DNA of 63,547 bases from Flavobacterium sp. (GTDB lineage: Bacteria > Bacteroidota > Bacteroidia > Flavobacteriales > Flavobacteriaceae). The DNA lies in assembly GCF_028689845.1 (NCBI RefSeq), contig NZ_JAQVCH010000016.1:1-63547 (forward strand). The letters run 5' to 3'. The position numbers and the translations under genes were made by a program. Each line of letters begins with the position of its first letter. The first letter of the stretch is position 1. Of the stretch, positions 8,462-17,494 are shown piece by piece. The notes under the pieces were generated by a model. The model saw only the letters and a program-made list of their open reading frames with translations, searched no databases and had not been told where the DNA came from.

Positions 8462-9427
8462 CTAGGCCGTGATTTTTAAAAGCGTAGCCTTTCCATGCAA
8501 TTCAAATTTTGCCAAAACAGCTGGTAGTAAGATGGTTTCGCCTAAAGCGAAAGAATATGTAGTATTATCTAGAGTCAATTCAAAACTGCCTTCCACACAC
8601 ATCAGTACCAAAAAAGAATCTCCTGGATTTTTTATGGTTATTGCTCCAGTTAATAAAATCATTTCTGTTTTAAAATAAGGGCAATCAACCAAGGTCACTG
8701 CTTTATTGAGTTGAGCCTGATAGTTTTGTTTTGGAGAAATTGACTTGAAATTAATAGCATCTAAGGCCAATTCCGTATGTAAAGTTCTAGCTTGACCATC
8801 GGCAGCTACCCTATCCCAATCATATAGTCGGTACGTAACATCACTCGTTTGTTGAATTTCGGCTAATAGAACTCCGCCACCAATGGCATGCACGGTTCCC
8901 GTTTCTAACAAAAAAACATCGCCTTTTTGAACAGGAATTTCCTCTAAAAGTGTTAATAAACTTTTATTTGCTAGTGCTTCGGTATACAATTCACGATTGG
9001 TATCTTGTTTAAATCCCACAATTAAGCGTGCTCCTTCATCGGCTTGCAGCACATACCACATTTCTGTTTTACCAAAGGAATTATGTCTTTCTTTTGCTAA
9101 CCGATCATTGGGATGTACTTGTATCGACAAATCTTGATTGGCATCTAAATACTTGAACAAAAGTGGAAATTGCTTGCCAAATCGTTTAAAAACATCTTTT
9201 CCTAAGATAGCTTCTGGAAATGCTTCAATTAATTCGTTTAAACTTTTTCCTTGATAAATTCCATTAGAAATGATACTGATATCATTGGAAACTGTTGACA
9301 TTTCCCAACTTTCACCAGTCGTTTTGGATAAAATGGATTTGTGTAAAAACGTATGAAGTTTTGTTCCACCCCAAATGCGTTCCTTAAAAATAGGTTCAAA
9401 AGTAAAAGGATATAAAGTCTGCTCCAT
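8462..9427 (-). CDS. manA: Class I mannose-6-phosphate isomerase
   Basis: This 321-residue cupin enzyme interconverts fructose-6-phosphate and mannose-6-phosphate, supplying mannose units for GDP-mannose and surface glycans. The zinc-site and active-site motifs are visible: QVHPND, GKTEMWYVL and a GTVHAIGGG segment. The size fits the short (Bacillus-type) ManA class, not the ~390-residue enterobacterial form. The N-terminal FEPIFKERIWGGTKL motif is also characteristic. The gene appears monocistronic, 57 nt downstream of the peroxiredoxin gene. It could feed the polysaccharide locus further along this window. Confidence 0.93.
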   Translation of the reverse strand: MEQTLYPFTFEPIFKERIWGGTKLHTFLHKSILSKTTGESWEMSTVSNDISIISNGIYQGKSLNELIEAFPEAILGKDVFKRFGKQFPLLFKYLDANQDLSIQVHPNDRLAKERHNSFGKTEMWYVLQADEGARLIVGFKQDTNRELYTEALANKSLLTLLEEIPVQKGDVFLLETGTVHAIGGGVLLAEIQQTSDVTYRLYDWDRVAADGQARTLHTELALDAINFKSISPKQNYQAQLNKAVTLVDCPYFKTEMILLTGAITIKNPGDSFLVLMCVEGSFELTLDNTTYSFALGETILLPAVLAKFELHGKATLLKITA

Positions 9428-9484
9428 TAATTATATTCAGTACTCAAAATTACAAAAATAGATTGACTTGGAAGAATTGAAATG

Positions 9485-9943
9485 CTATTTACTCATTTTT
9501 TTCAATGTTGCAAGAGCTTTTTCAATATGGATTTTTCCGCCTAAATTATCAAACTGAAGACGAAGAATTCCTTTTTCATCCACTACGTAAGTCACACGAC
9601 CTGGCAACAATCCAAATAAAGCGGTTGGAACGTCAAATAAGTTTCGGATTTTTTTATCGCCATCTGATAATAACGTAAATGGCAATTTATATTTTTCTGC
9701 AAAAATTTTATGTGACACCACAGAGTCGCCACTAATTCCGATAACTTCTGCTCCTAATTGGGTAAAGTCTTCATATTGGTCTCTAAAACCACAGGCTTGT
9801 TGCGTGCAAACTCGTGTATCATCTTTTGGATAAAAATAAAACACAACCGGTTTGACTCCCACGACAGATTGACTATCAAAAACATTTCCTTGCGAATCTT
9901 TTGCTTTGAAATTCGGTAATTTATCTCCAATTTTTAATGCCAT
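9485..9943 (-). CDS. bcp: Peroxiredoxin, Bcp/PrxQ type
   Basis: This 152-residue thiol peroxidase reduces H2O2 and organic peroxides in the cytoplasm. The motif TRVCTQQACGFRD gives the peroxidatic cysteine and, five residues on, the resolving cysteine; this is the atypical two-Cys arrangement of the Bcp/PrxQ subfamily. YFYPKDDT precedes it as usual. The Thr-Arg-Val-Cys stretch replaces the more common Pro-Gly-Cys context. The gene starts 1 nt after the stop of the queD-like gene, so the two are probably co-transcribed. Confidence 0.92.
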   Translation of the reverse strand: MALKIGDKLPNFKAKDSQGNVFDSQSVVGVKPVVFYFYPKDDTRVCTQQACGFRDQYEDFTQLGAEVIGISGDSVVSHKIFAEKYKLPFTLLSDGDKKIRNLFDVPTALFGLLPGRVTYVVDEKGILRLQFDNLGGKIHIEKALATLKKMSK

Positions 9944-9944
9944 T

Positions 9945-10355
9945 TTACACTCCTTTATAGGTTACAAAATTTCGAGGTGTTTCATACAAAATAACTTCTA
10001 ACGCAAACTTTTCGTTGATATGCTTTCGCAATTTATTCCAAATTACGACTGCAATATTCTCGGCAGTTGGATTTAAATCAATAAATTCGGGCACATCAAC
10101 ATTGAGGTTTTTGTGATCAAATGCCGCTTCAATGTGTTCTTTGATTAAATCGGATAATATTTTAACATCCACCACAAAACCTGTTTCTGGATCAATGGGC
10201 CCTGTTACACTCACAATCAATTCATAATTATGTCCGTGATAGTTGGGATTATTACACTTACCAAAAACTAAATTGTTTTTGTCCATCGACCAATCTTTTC
10301 GATACAATCGGTGGGCAGCATTAAAATGAGCTTTTCTTGAAACGGTTACATTCAT
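9945..10355 (-). CDS. queD: 6-pyruvoyl-tetrahydropterin synthase / QueD-family enzyme
   Basis: This 136-residue T-fold enzyme acts on 7,8-dihydroneopterin triphosphate. It makes either 6-carboxytetrahydropterin (queuosine pathway) or 6-pyruvoyltetrahydropterin. Zinc ligands lie in AHFNAAHRL and HGHNY, and the catalytic cysteine is in the segment CNNPNYHGHNY, which is the PTPS-like version of the motif. The ATG at 10355 (MNVTVSRKAHFN) fits family N-termini better than an upstream ATG at 10373. The stop lies 1 nt before the peroxiredoxin ATG. The exact product cannot be fixed from sequence. Confidence 0.88.
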   Translation of the reverse strand: MNVTVSRKAHFNAAHRLYRKDWSMDKNNLVFGKCNNPNYHGHNYELIVSVTGPIDPETGFVVDVKILSDLIKEHIEAAFDHKNLNVDVPEFIDLNPTAENIAVVIWNKLRKHINEKFALEVILYETPRNFVTYKGV

Positions 10356-10400
10356 ACGAGTTGAGATTGACAATTATTGAATTTGTTTGCTTGTTGCGAT

Positions 10401-10928
10401 TTAAACAACATGACTTTCTAAAAAATGATAAAATTTTTGAAAAATAATTTTAAACCAAACTGTATAAAGCTCAGGATGTTGTTGCATATCTGTTCTTATG
10501 GCTTCAATGCTCATCCATTTCCAATCTTCTACTTCTTCATGATTGATAATCGGTTCGCCATTATAGTAGCCAATCATAACATGGTCTAATTCATGTTCGG
10601 TCAATCCATTATCAAACGGAGCTTTATAAATAAAATGAAAAAGTTCTTTCAAATCAGCTGAAAAGCCCATTTCTTCAATTAATCTTCTTTTTCCCGCTTG
10701 AATATTCGTTTCCCCTTCTCGTTGGTGACTACAACAAGTGTTGGTCCATAATAAAGGAGAATGGTACTTTTGATGAGCTCGTTGTTGCAACATGACTTCT
10801 TTTTTATCATTTAAGATAAATACTGAAAAGGCACGATGCAAAACTGCTTTTTCATGAGCTTCTAATTTTGGCATTAAACCAATAGGCTCATCTCTTTCAT
10901 TTACTAAAATAACTTTTTCTTCTGTCAT
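10401..10928 (-). CDS. idi: Isopentenyl-diphosphate delta-isomerase, type I
   Basis: This 175-residue Nudix-fold enzyme converts isopentenyl diphosphate to dimethylallyl diphosphate for isoprenoid and undecaprenyl-carrier synthesis. The catalytic cysteine lies in TNTCCSHQREGE and the catalytic glutamate in TEHELDHV. Nudix elements (RLIEEMGF) sit between them. The ATG at 10928 (MTEEKVILVNE) is preferred because it matches type I Idi N-termini; an upstream ATG at 10949 adds only seven residues. It lies about 45 nt upstream of queD on the same strand. Confidence 0.92.
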   Translation of the reverse strand: MTEEKVILVNERDEPIGLMPKLEAHEKAVLHRAFSVFILNDKKEVMLQQRAHQKYHSPLLWTNTCCSHQREGETNIQAGKRRLIEEMGFSADLKELFHFIYKAPFDNGLTEHELDHVMIGYYNGEPIINHEEVEDWKWMSIEAIRTDMQQHPELYTVWFKIIFQKFYHFLESHVV

Positions 10929-11029
10929 AGCATAGGTATAGCTTCCCAAAGGTAAGAAAAAGTTACGTTTTTACCGCAATTTTAGGTTTTTGTGAAAAGT
11001 TTAACGGCTGTTGAATACACCAAAAAAAA

Positions 11030-12586
11030 TTACAAACTTTCTTTGATTTTTTGGGCACATTTTTCGCCATCTATAGCGGCGGAAACGATTCCTCCTGCAT
11101 AACCGGCTCCTTCTCCACAAGGATAAAGCCCTTTTATTTGAAGATGTTCTAAAGTTTCTGGATTTCGTGGAATCCGAACAGGCGAAGAAGTTCTGCTTTC
11201 GGGTGCGTGTAAAATGGCTTCATTGGTAAAATAGCCTCGCATCGATTTTCCAAATTCAGTGAAACCTTCTCGCATAATTTGAGATAAAAAATTAGGAAAA
11301 ACTTCACCTAATTCAACTGAAGTTGTTCCGGGAACATAAGAAGTTTTAGGAATAGCTGAAGAAACTTTATGTTGTGTAAAATCAATCATGCGTTGAGCTG
11401 GAACTTTTTGAGTTTCACCCGCTAAATGCCATGCTTTTTGTTCAATTGTTTTTTGAAATTCCATTCCAGCTAAAGGACCAAACTTTTGAAAAGGCTTGAA
11501 ATCTTCTAATTTCAGTTCGACCACAATTCCAGAATTCGCAGTAGCTTGATCTCGTTTTGAAGGCGACCATCCGTTGGTTACCACTTCTCCCGGACTAGTA
11601 GCACAAGGAGCAATTACGCCACCGGGACACATACAAAAAGAGTACATTCCGCGACCATTTACTTGCTTTACAATAGAATAAGGAGCTGGTGGCAAATAAT
11701 CACCTCGAAAATCACAACTGTATTGTATGGAATCAATTAATGTTTGTGGATGTTCTGCCCGAACGCCTAATGCAAACGGTTTCGCTTCAATTAAAATACC
11801 TTTACGATGTAATAATTCATAAATATCACGAGCCGAATGTCCGGTAGCTAAAATCAATTTGTTCGACAAAATACGGTCACCGTTCTGCGTGACAACACCG
11901 TTTATTTCGTTATTTTTGATTAGAATATCGGTCACACGGGTTTCAAATAGGACTTCTCCACCACATTCGATAATTCTTTCACGAATATCTTGGATAATTT
12001 GTGGTAATTTATTGGTTCCGATGTGAGGATGAGCTTCAATTAAAATATCAGGTGAAGCTCCAAATCCAACAAACAAATGCAATATTCTATCGATATCACC
12101 TCTCTTTTTAGACCTTGTGTACAGTTTTCCGTCAGAATAGGTTCCGGCTCCCCCTTCGCCAAAGCAATAATTAGAATCTTCGTTTACAAGATGATCCACG
12201 TTAATCGCTTTTAAATCACGGCGACGACCTCGAACATCTTTCCCACGCTCAATAACGATCGGTTTTAAACCTAATTCAATTAATTGAAGAGCTGCAAAAA
12301 GTCCGGCTGGCCCAGCTCCGACCACTATTACTTCTTGCTGTTTCTTTACATTAGGATAAGTGGGCAATTCGATTTTTTGCTCGATAAACGGTTCTCCTTG
12401 AAAAAAAACCATCAATTTTAAGTTGATTTTAATGGTTTTTTGACGAGCGTCAATCGAACGTTTTAAAATGGAAATATGTTGAATAGTTGGCTTAGAAACC
12501 TTTAACATCTTAGCCACATGATCTTTTAGTAAAAAATCATTGGCAGCGACTTCGGGTGAAACTTGAAGGAGCAGTTCTTTTGGCAT
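11030..12586 (-). CDS. FAD-dependent oxidoreductase, COG2509 family
   Basis: This 518-residue flavoprotein has a Rossmann FAD-binding motif (VIVVGAGPAGLFAALQL, near residue 88) after an N-terminal ~80-residue domain. Further conserved segments include GEGGAGTYSDGKLYTR, FCMCPGGVIAPC and a C-terminal CGEGAGYAGGIVSAAIDG. This is the uncharacterised dehydrogenase family COG2509, found next to various metabolic genes. The ATG at 12586 (MPKELLLQ) is chosen because a promoter -7 element ends 5 nt upstream of it, so the longer frame starting at 12637 would begin upstream of that promoter. The substrate is unknown. Confidence 0.88.
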   Translation of the reverse strand: MPKELLLQVSPEVAANDFLLKDHVAKMLKVSKPTIQHISILKRSIDARQKTIKINLKLMVFFQGEPFIEQKIELPTYPNVKKQQEVIVVGAGPAGLFAALQLIELGLKPIVIERGKDVRGRRRDLKAINVDHLVNEDSNYCFGEGGAGTYSDGKLYTRSKKRGDIDRILHLFVGFGASPDILIEAHPHIGTNKLPQIIQDIRERIIECGGEVLFETRVTDILIKNNEINGVVTQNGDRILSNKLILATGHSARDIYELLHRKGILIEAKPFALGVRAEHPQTLIDSIQYSCDFRGDYLPPAPYSIVKQVNGRGMYSFCMCPGGVIAPCATSPGEVVTNGWSPSKRDQATANSGIVVELKLEDFKPFQKFGPLAGMEFQKTIEQKAWHLAGETQKVPAQRMIDFTQHKVSSAIPKTSYVPGTTSVELGEVFPNFLSQIMREGFTEFGKSMRGYFTNEAILHAPESRTSSPVRIPRNPETLEHLQIKGLYPCGEGAGYAGGIVSAAIDGEKCAQKIKESL

Positions 12587-12590
12587 GCCG

Positions 12591-12623
12591 CAAAGGTAAC
12601 AAAAGCAACTTAAATTTATCCAA
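12591..12623 (-). promoter_or_regulatory. Promoter of the COG2509 gene, near-leaderless
   Basis: On the minus strand TTG (12623-12621), a 22-nt spacer and TACCTTTG (12598-12591) match the Bacteroidetes consensus. Transcription should begin within a few bases of the ATG at 12586, so the mRNA is probably leaderless or nearly so. Confidence 0.6.
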
Positions 12624-12673
12624 CTGATTTTAAGCAAAAATCTAGAAAAGGAAGTTACCTTTGCAAAAAAAAG

Positions 12674-12913
12674 ATGTCTAGAAAAATAAAATTAATTTGG
12701 GATTTTAGAGGACCTGCTTCTGCAAAAACAGCCGAACACCACGAAATTCATTTAAAAGAATACATCGCTGCTGAAAAATTACCCATTACTATTACGGGTT
12801 TTGAAATATATGACGAAATGTATGCCATCGCTTATATAGTAGTTACTGATGAACATATGATTGCTCTTCGCGATGCGTTAAAACCACACCGAGGAGAACT
12901 TTTTAATGAATAA
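12674..12913 (+). CDS. Small conserved hypothetical protein
   Basis: This 79-residue soluble protein reads as a compact alpha/beta fold, with a start DFRGPASAKTAEHHEIHLKE, a central beta hairpin and an ending DALKPHRGELFNE. No catalytic signature is recognised. The His/Glu cluster at about 21-28 could bind a metal, but this is only an impression. A -7-like TACCTTTG lies at 12656-12663, just 10 nt before the ATG, so it is probably transcribed from its own promoter divergently from the COG2509 gene. It converges with recQ, with an inverted repeat between them. Confidence 0.7.
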   Translation: MSRKIKLIWDFRGPASAKTAEHHEIHLKEYIAAEKLPITITGFEIYDEMYAIAYIVVTDEHMIALRDALKPHRGELFNE

Positions 12914-12915
12914 TT

Positions 12916-12956
12916 ATCCGTTTTTGGTATTCATGAACTGTCTACAAAAAACGGAT
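12916..12956. terminator. Inverted repeat between convergent genes
   Basis: ATCCGTTTTT (12916-12925) and AAAAACGGAT (12947-12956) can pair as a 10-bp stem with a 21-nt loop between the converging 79-residue gene and recQ. The T residues are inside the stem and do not follow it, so it is a weak or bidirectional terminator candidate. Confidence 0.45.
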
Positions 12957-12965
12957 TATGCAATG

Positions 12966-15161
12966 TTAATTAGCGACTTCACTAATGAATTTAATTCGCA
13001 TTAACCGCAACTCTTCAATATCATAATCGCCATCAAATTCTTTTAAGGCATCTTCAATTTTATCAGTTTGTGATTCCATAAAATAATCATGAATTTCTTC
13101 TTGTTGGTCATCATCTAAAATCTCATCCACCCAATATTTGATATTCAATTTGGTACCAGAATACACGATTTGCTCCATTTCTTTAAGTAAAAGATCCATC
13201 GTAAACCCTTTTGCTTTGGCGATATCTTCTAGCGATAATTTTCGGTCAATATTTTGAATAATATATAGTTTATTGGCTGAATTTACACCCGTCGACTTCA
13301 CTACTAAATCATCGGGACGAATAATATCGTTTTCATCGACATAACGGGAAATCAGTTCGACAAAAGGTTTGCCATATTTTTTTGCTTTTCCTTCGCCAAC
13401 GCCATGAACGTTACTTAATTCTTCTATATTTATTGGATATTTCAAAGCCATATCTTCTAAAGACGGATCTTGAAAAACCACAAACGGAGGAACTCCTAAT
13501 TTTTTAGCTTCTTTTTTACGTAAATCTTTCAACATTGCCATCAAGGCTTCATCGGCTGTGCCAGAAGATTTTGACGCAGTTATAATGGAATCGTCATCTT
13601 CTTCTTTAAACTCATGGTCCTCAGTCATTAAAAATGAGGTTGGGTTTTCGAGATAGGCTGCTCCAGCGGCAGAAAGTTTTAAAATACCATAGGTTTCAAT
13701 ATCTTTATGAAGCAAGCCTTCTACTAAAACTTGACGAATTAAAGCCATCCAATAGCGTTCTTCTTGGTCTTTTCCGCAGCCAAATAGCTGTTGTGTATCC
13801 GTTCTATGTGCTTTAATAACTGCATTTATTTTTCCGACAAGGGTAAAAACAATCTCTTTCGATTTATATAAATGCTTGGTATCACGAACCACTTTTAGCA
13901 CCTTCACCACATTGTCTTGGGCTTCCGTTTTTACTTTTGGATTGCGTACATTGTCATCCATATTGGCCCCGTCACCAGTTTCGCTGTTAAATTCTTCACC
14001 AAAATAATGTAATAAGAATTTCCGTCTCGAAATGGAAGTTTCTGCATAAGCCACTACTTCTTGCAATAACGCAAACCCAATTTCTTGTTCGGCTACTGGT
14101 TTCCCGGACATAAATTTTTCGAGTTTCTCAACATCTTTATAGGAGTAATAGGCCAAACAATGTCCTTCTCCGCCATCACGACCAGCTCGGCCAGTTTCTT
14201 GATAATAACTTTCTAAAGATTTTGGAATATCATGATGAATCACAAAACGCACATCCGGTTTATCAATTCCCATCCCAAAAGCAATTGTGGCTACGACCAC
14301 ATCTACATCTTCCATCAAAAACATATCTTGGTGTTTCGCTCGTGTTTTTGCATCTAAACCCGCATGATAAGGCACGGCACTGATTCCATTAACTTGTAAA
14401 ACGTGAGCGATTTCTTCTACTTTTTTACGACTCAAACAATATATAATTCCTGATTTTCCTTTGTTTTGCTTAATAAATTTAATGATATCCGATTCTACAT
14501 TTTTTGTTTTTGTTCGAATTTCATAATATAAATTAGGTCGGTTGAACGATGCCTTAAAAGTGGTGGCATCTGACATATCGAGGTTTTTAAGAATATCTTC
14601 TTGCACTTTTGGAGTAGCCGTTGCGGTTAAACCGATTACAGGAACGTTTCCTAAATGTTTAATAATATTTTTAAGATTTCTATATTCTGGCCTAAAATCA
14701 TGACCCCATTCTGAAATACAATGGGCTTCATCTATCGCAATAAAAGAAATAGGCACCGATTTAAAAAATTCGACATACTCTTCTTTTGCTAAGGATTCGG
14801 GGGCTACATATAATAATTTAGTAACTCCTGTGACGATGTCTTTCTTAACTTGATTAATTTCAGTTTTTGTTAAAGAGGAATTTAACACATGGGCAATGCC
14901 ATCTTCTGAAGAAACGCTTCGAATGGCGTCTACCTGATTTTTCATCAAGGCAATCAAAGGTGAAACCACTATGGCCGTCCCTTTTAGAATTAAAGCAGGT
15001 AACTGATAACATAATGATTTGCCTCCACCTGTTGGCATAATAACAAACGTATTTTGCTTACTTAGAAGACTTTCTATCACTTGTTCCTGCAGACCTTTGA
15101 ATTGGTCGAAACCAAAATACTTCTTTAATTCCTTGTGAATATCAATTTCGTTGGGATTCAT
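12966..15161 (-). CDS. recQ: RecQ-family ATP-dependent DNA helicase
   Basis: This 731-residue 3'-5' DNA helicase acts in recombination and replication-fork repair. Walker A (TGGGKS, about 44-49), the DEAH box (144-147), RPEYRNL and the motif VI region (QETGRAGRDG) are intact. A winged-helix (RQC) region, an HRDC-like domain (about 530-610) and a C-terminal HTH_40-like tail follow. The four cysteines that bind zinc in canonical RecQ are absent. Where CxNCDxC is expected after HYFGEEF, the sequence reads ETGDGANMDDN, and the upstream Cys is replaced in SISRRKF. It converges with the 79-residue gene. Confidence 0.93.
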   Translation of the reverse strand: MNPNEIDIHKELKKYFGFDQFKGLQEQVIESLLSKQNTFVIMPTGGGKSLCYQLPALILKGTAIVVSPLIALMKNQVDAIRSVSSEDGIAHVLNSSLTKTEINQVKKDIVTGVTKLLYVAPESLAKEEYVEFFKSVPISFIAIDEAHCISEWGHDFRPEYRNLKNIIKHLGNVPVIGLTATATPKVQEDILKNLDMSDATTFKASFNRPNLYYEIRTKTKNVESDIIKFIKQNKGKSGIIYCLSRKKVEEIAHVLQVNGISAVPYHAGLDAKTRAKHQDMFLMEDVDVVVATIAFGMGIDKPDVRFVIHHDIPKSLESYYQETGRAGRDGGEGHCLAYYSYKDVEKLEKFMSGKPVAEQEIGFALLQEVVAYAETSISRRKFLLHYFGEEFNSETGDGANMDDNVRNPKVKTEAQDNVVKVLKVVRDTKHLYKSKEIVFTLVGKINAVIKAHRTDTQQLFGCGKDQEERYWMALIRQVLVEGLLHKDIETYGILKLSAAGAAYLENPTSFLMTEDHEFKEEDDDSIITASKSSGTADEALMAMLKDLRKKEAKKLGVPPFVVFQDPSLEDMALKYPINIEELSNVHGVGEGKAKKYGKPFVELISRYVDENDIIRPDDLVVKSTGVNSANKLYIIQNIDRKLSLEDIAKAKGFTMDLLLKEMEQIVYSGTKLNIKYWVDEILDDDQQEEIHDYFMESQTDKIEDALKEFDGDYDIEELRLMRIKFISEVAN

Positions 15162-15246
15162 TCTTATGTAACGGTATTTTAATTAAATTTGCATCTATAA
15201 AGATACAACTTTCTTTTATTCATACAAATTTTATATCTATTCCGTT

Positions 15247-16212
15247 TTGATAACCAAAGAAAAAATTCTAGCACTAGCAAAAGAGACGATAATAAGTGAG
15301 AGCCAAGCCATTTTAAAACTCGCTGAATTACTAACCGCTGACTTAGCAGAATCTGTGCGATTAATTTATGAATCGAACGGCCGCTTGATTGTAACAGGAA
15401 TTGGAAAAAGTGCGATTATTGCTCAAAAAATTGTAGCTACTTTAAACTCTACTGGAACTCCAGCTCAATTTCTTCATGCCTCAGAAGCGGTGCATGGCGA
15501 TTTAGGAATGGTGCAGCCGGATGATGTGGTGATTTGTATTTCAAAAAGCGGAAATAGTCCTGAAATAAAAATATTAGTTCCTATTTTAAATCGATTTGGT
15601 AATACATTAATTGCTATCACAGGTAATTTATCATCGTTTTTAGCTAAAAATGCACAATTTGTATTAGACACCACGGTAGAAAAAGAAGCTTGTCCGAATA
15701 ATTTAGCCCCTACCAACAGCACCACCGCACAGTTGGTTATGGGCGATTGCATAGCCGTTTGTTTAATGGAAATGCGAAATTTTAAAAGTGAAGATTTTGC
15801 AAAATATCATCCAGGTGGAGCATTAGGAAAGAAATTACTCCTTCGTGTACTAGACATGTTGGATGAGTCTAAAAAACCAATGGTGCAAGCTGATGCTTCT
15901 ATCCAATCGGTTATTTTTGAAATCTCCGAAAAACGATTAGGTGTCACAGCCGTCATAGAAGATGAAAAAATAATTGGTATTATTACTGATGGTGATATCA
16001 GACGCATGCTGAGTAAAACAGAAACGATCACGGGTATTCAGGCCAGAGATATTATGACTCACAACCCGAAAATGATAAAATCAACAGACATGGTGGTTGA
16101 TGCTTTAAATAGTATGGAAGATTTTTCAATTACACAATTAATCGTGGCTGATGGTTTAGACTATAAAGGCGTCATTCATTTACACGACATTTTAAAAGAA
16201 GGAATTGTATAA
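15247..16212 (+). CDS. kdsD: D-arabinose-5-phosphate isomerase, KdsD/KpsF family
   Basis: This 321-residue enzyme converts ribulose-5-phosphate to arabinose-5-phosphate, the first step to Kdo for lipid A core. It has an N-terminal SIS domain (ITGIGKSA, then CISKSGNSPE, then YHPGGALGKKLL) and two C-terminal CBS domains (about 205-321), the full-length arrangement. The start is TTG at 15247, since no in-frame ATG lies nearby upstream and the N-terminus ITKEKILALAKE fits the family. It is divergent from recQ. The tatC ATG overlaps its stop by 1 nt, so the two are translationally coupled. Confidence 0.93.
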   Translation: MITKEKILALAKETIISESQAILKLAELLTADLAESVRLIYESNGRLIVTGIGKSAIIAQKIVATLNSTGTPAQFLHASEAVHGDLGMVQPDDVVICISKSGNSPEIKILVPILNRFGNTLIAITGNLSSFLAKNAQFVLDTTVEKEACPNNLAPTNSTTAQLVMGDCIAVCLMEMRNFKSEDFAKYHPGGALGKKLLLRVLDMLDESKKPMVQADASIQSVIFEISEKRLGVTAVIEDEKIIGIITDGDIRRMLSKTETITGIQARDIMTHNPKMIKSTDMVVDALNSMEDFSITQLIVADGLDYKGVIHLHDILKEGIV

Positions 16213-17033
16213 TGGCTAAAAAAAACATCAAAGAAATGTCGTTTTTAGGCCATCTGGAAGAATTGAGATGGATGTTAGTTCGCATCGTGTCGATTATTTT
16301 AATTATTTCGATTGCTGCATTTTTTGTGAGTGATTTCATTTTTACCGACATTCTATTTGGACCCAAAGACCCTAATTTTTTAACGTATCGTTTTTTCTGT
16401 TCGGTAACCCAATTTTTCGGCATCGTTGATTCGGCTATTTGCAATGTAGAAATGCCTTTCATCATCCAAAATACCGACATGGGAGGACAAGTATCCTTGT
16501 TAATTTGGGTCTGTATTACGGTTGGGTTTGTGGTTGGTTTTCCTTTTATTTTATGGGAAGTCTGGAAATTTATTAGTCCCGCCTTATACGACAAAGAGAA
16601 AAAACATGCGGCTGCTTTTGTAATCGTTTCCTCTTTGTTATTTTTTCTAGGTGTGCTTTTTGGTTATTTCATTATTACACCACTATCGGTTTACTTCTTT
16701 GGTTCGTTTTCTACAAGTGTAGAAATTGTAAACGAATTTAATTTAGAATCCTATACCAGCATGATTAAAACTTCTGTGATTGCATGTGGAATTTTATTTG
16801 AACTCCCAATTATTATCTATTTTTTAAGCAAGCTAGGATTGGTTTCTCCTTCTTTTTTAAGAAAATATAGAAAATATGCCTTCGTTATTGTGTTAATAGT
16901 ATCAGCAGTTATTACACCGCCCGATATCATTAGTCAGATTATTGTTTCTATTCCGATTATGATACTCTATGAATTTAGTATTTTGATCAGCTACCTCGTT
17001 ACTCGAAATCAATTAAAAATTGCTAATAAATAA
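16212..17033 (+). CDS. tatC: Twin-arginine translocase subunit TatC
   Basis: This 273-residue inner-membrane protein has six predicted helices and forms the receptor for twin-arginine signal peptides in the Tat export complex. The conserved N-terminal segment SFLGHLEELRWMLVR with the key glutamate is present, as are the later FELPIIIYFLSKLG and AVITPPDIISQ signatures. The first periplasmic loop is expanded (about 45-90), as is common in Bacteroidetes TatC. TatA/B genes are not in this window. It overlaps kdsD by 1 nt and is followed after 7 nt by the carboxymuconolactone-decarboxylase-type gene. Confidence 0.95.
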   Translation: MAKKNIKEMSFLGHLEELRWMLVRIVSIILIISIAAFFVSDFIFTDILFGPKDPNFLTYRFFCSVTQFFGIVDSAICNVEMPFIIQNTDMGGQVSLLIWVCITVGFVVGFPFILWEVWKFISPALYDKEKKHAAAFVIVSSLLFFLGVLFGYFIITPLSVYFFGSFSTSVEIVNEFNLESYTSMIKTSVIACGILFELPIIIYFLSKLGLVSPSFLRKYRKYAFVIVLIVSAVITPPDIISQIIVSIPIMILYEFSILISYLVTRNQLKIANK

Positions 17034-17040
17034 AAAAAAC

Positions 17041-17388
17041 ATGTCCGATATACTTCAAGAATTCAATGATTACCGGTCTAAAATGAACGAAAAATTGTTA
17101 GCCGACAACAATTTGGTTATTAAACGTATTTTCAATTTAGACACCAATGCCTATGCTGCTGGAGCCTTAGACGTTAAAACAAAAGAACTATTAGGTCTGG
17201 TTGCCTCCGCTGTTTTGCGATGTGACGACTGCATCAAATACCATTTAGAAACCAGTTATAAAGAAGGGATTTCGCGTGAAGAAATGATGGAAGCCATGGG
17301 AATTGCTACCTTAGTTGGTGGCACCATTGTCATTCCTCATTTACGGAGGGCTTATGAATTTTGGGAAGCACTTGAAAACCAAGAATAA
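17041..17388 (+). CDS. Carboxymuconolactone decarboxylase-family (AhpD-like) protein
   Basis: This 115-residue all-helical protein has the CxxC motif in RCDDCIKYHLE followed by a histidine three residues after the second Cys, typical of AhpD-like members of the CMD family. Such proteins have peroxidase or disulfide-reductase activity, although true carboxymuconolactone decarboxylases lack this motif. The ATG at 17041 (MSDILQEFNDY) is preferred to an upstream in-frame ATG at 17020, which lies inside the end of tatC. The gene sits between tatC and lptB, an arrangement common in Bacteroidetes. Its partner and substrate are unknown. Confidence 0.88.
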   Translation: MSDILQEFNDYRSKMNEKLLADNNLVIKRIFNLDTNAYAAGALDVKTKELLGLVASAVLRCDDCIKYHLETSYKEGISREEMMEAMGIATLVGGTIVIPHLRRAYEFWEALENQE

Positions 17389-17397
17389 GATAATCTA

Positions 17398-17431
17398 TTG
17401 TTAATAACGTCATTTAAATGAGCTAATTTTG
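17398..17431 (+). promoter_or_regulatory. Candidate promoter of lptB
   Basis: TTG (17398-17400), a 23-nt spacer and TAATTTTG (17424-17431) match the consensus with the spacer at the long end of the range. The leader would be about 55-60 nt. Confidence 0.5.
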
Positions 17432-17494
17432 TTTATTTGCAATAAATACATGCTCCGTAACTCAGCAGCTTAGAAACCTCAGTAACTTTAAAAA

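Noticed and set aside
9453..9460. TATTTTTG upstream of manA as promoter
   Set aside because: No TTG at the required distance; AT-rich DNA gives many chance matches.
15184..15191. TAAATTTG upstream of kdsD as promoter
   Set aside because: The nearest TTG is 30 nt away, outside the usual 17-23 nt.
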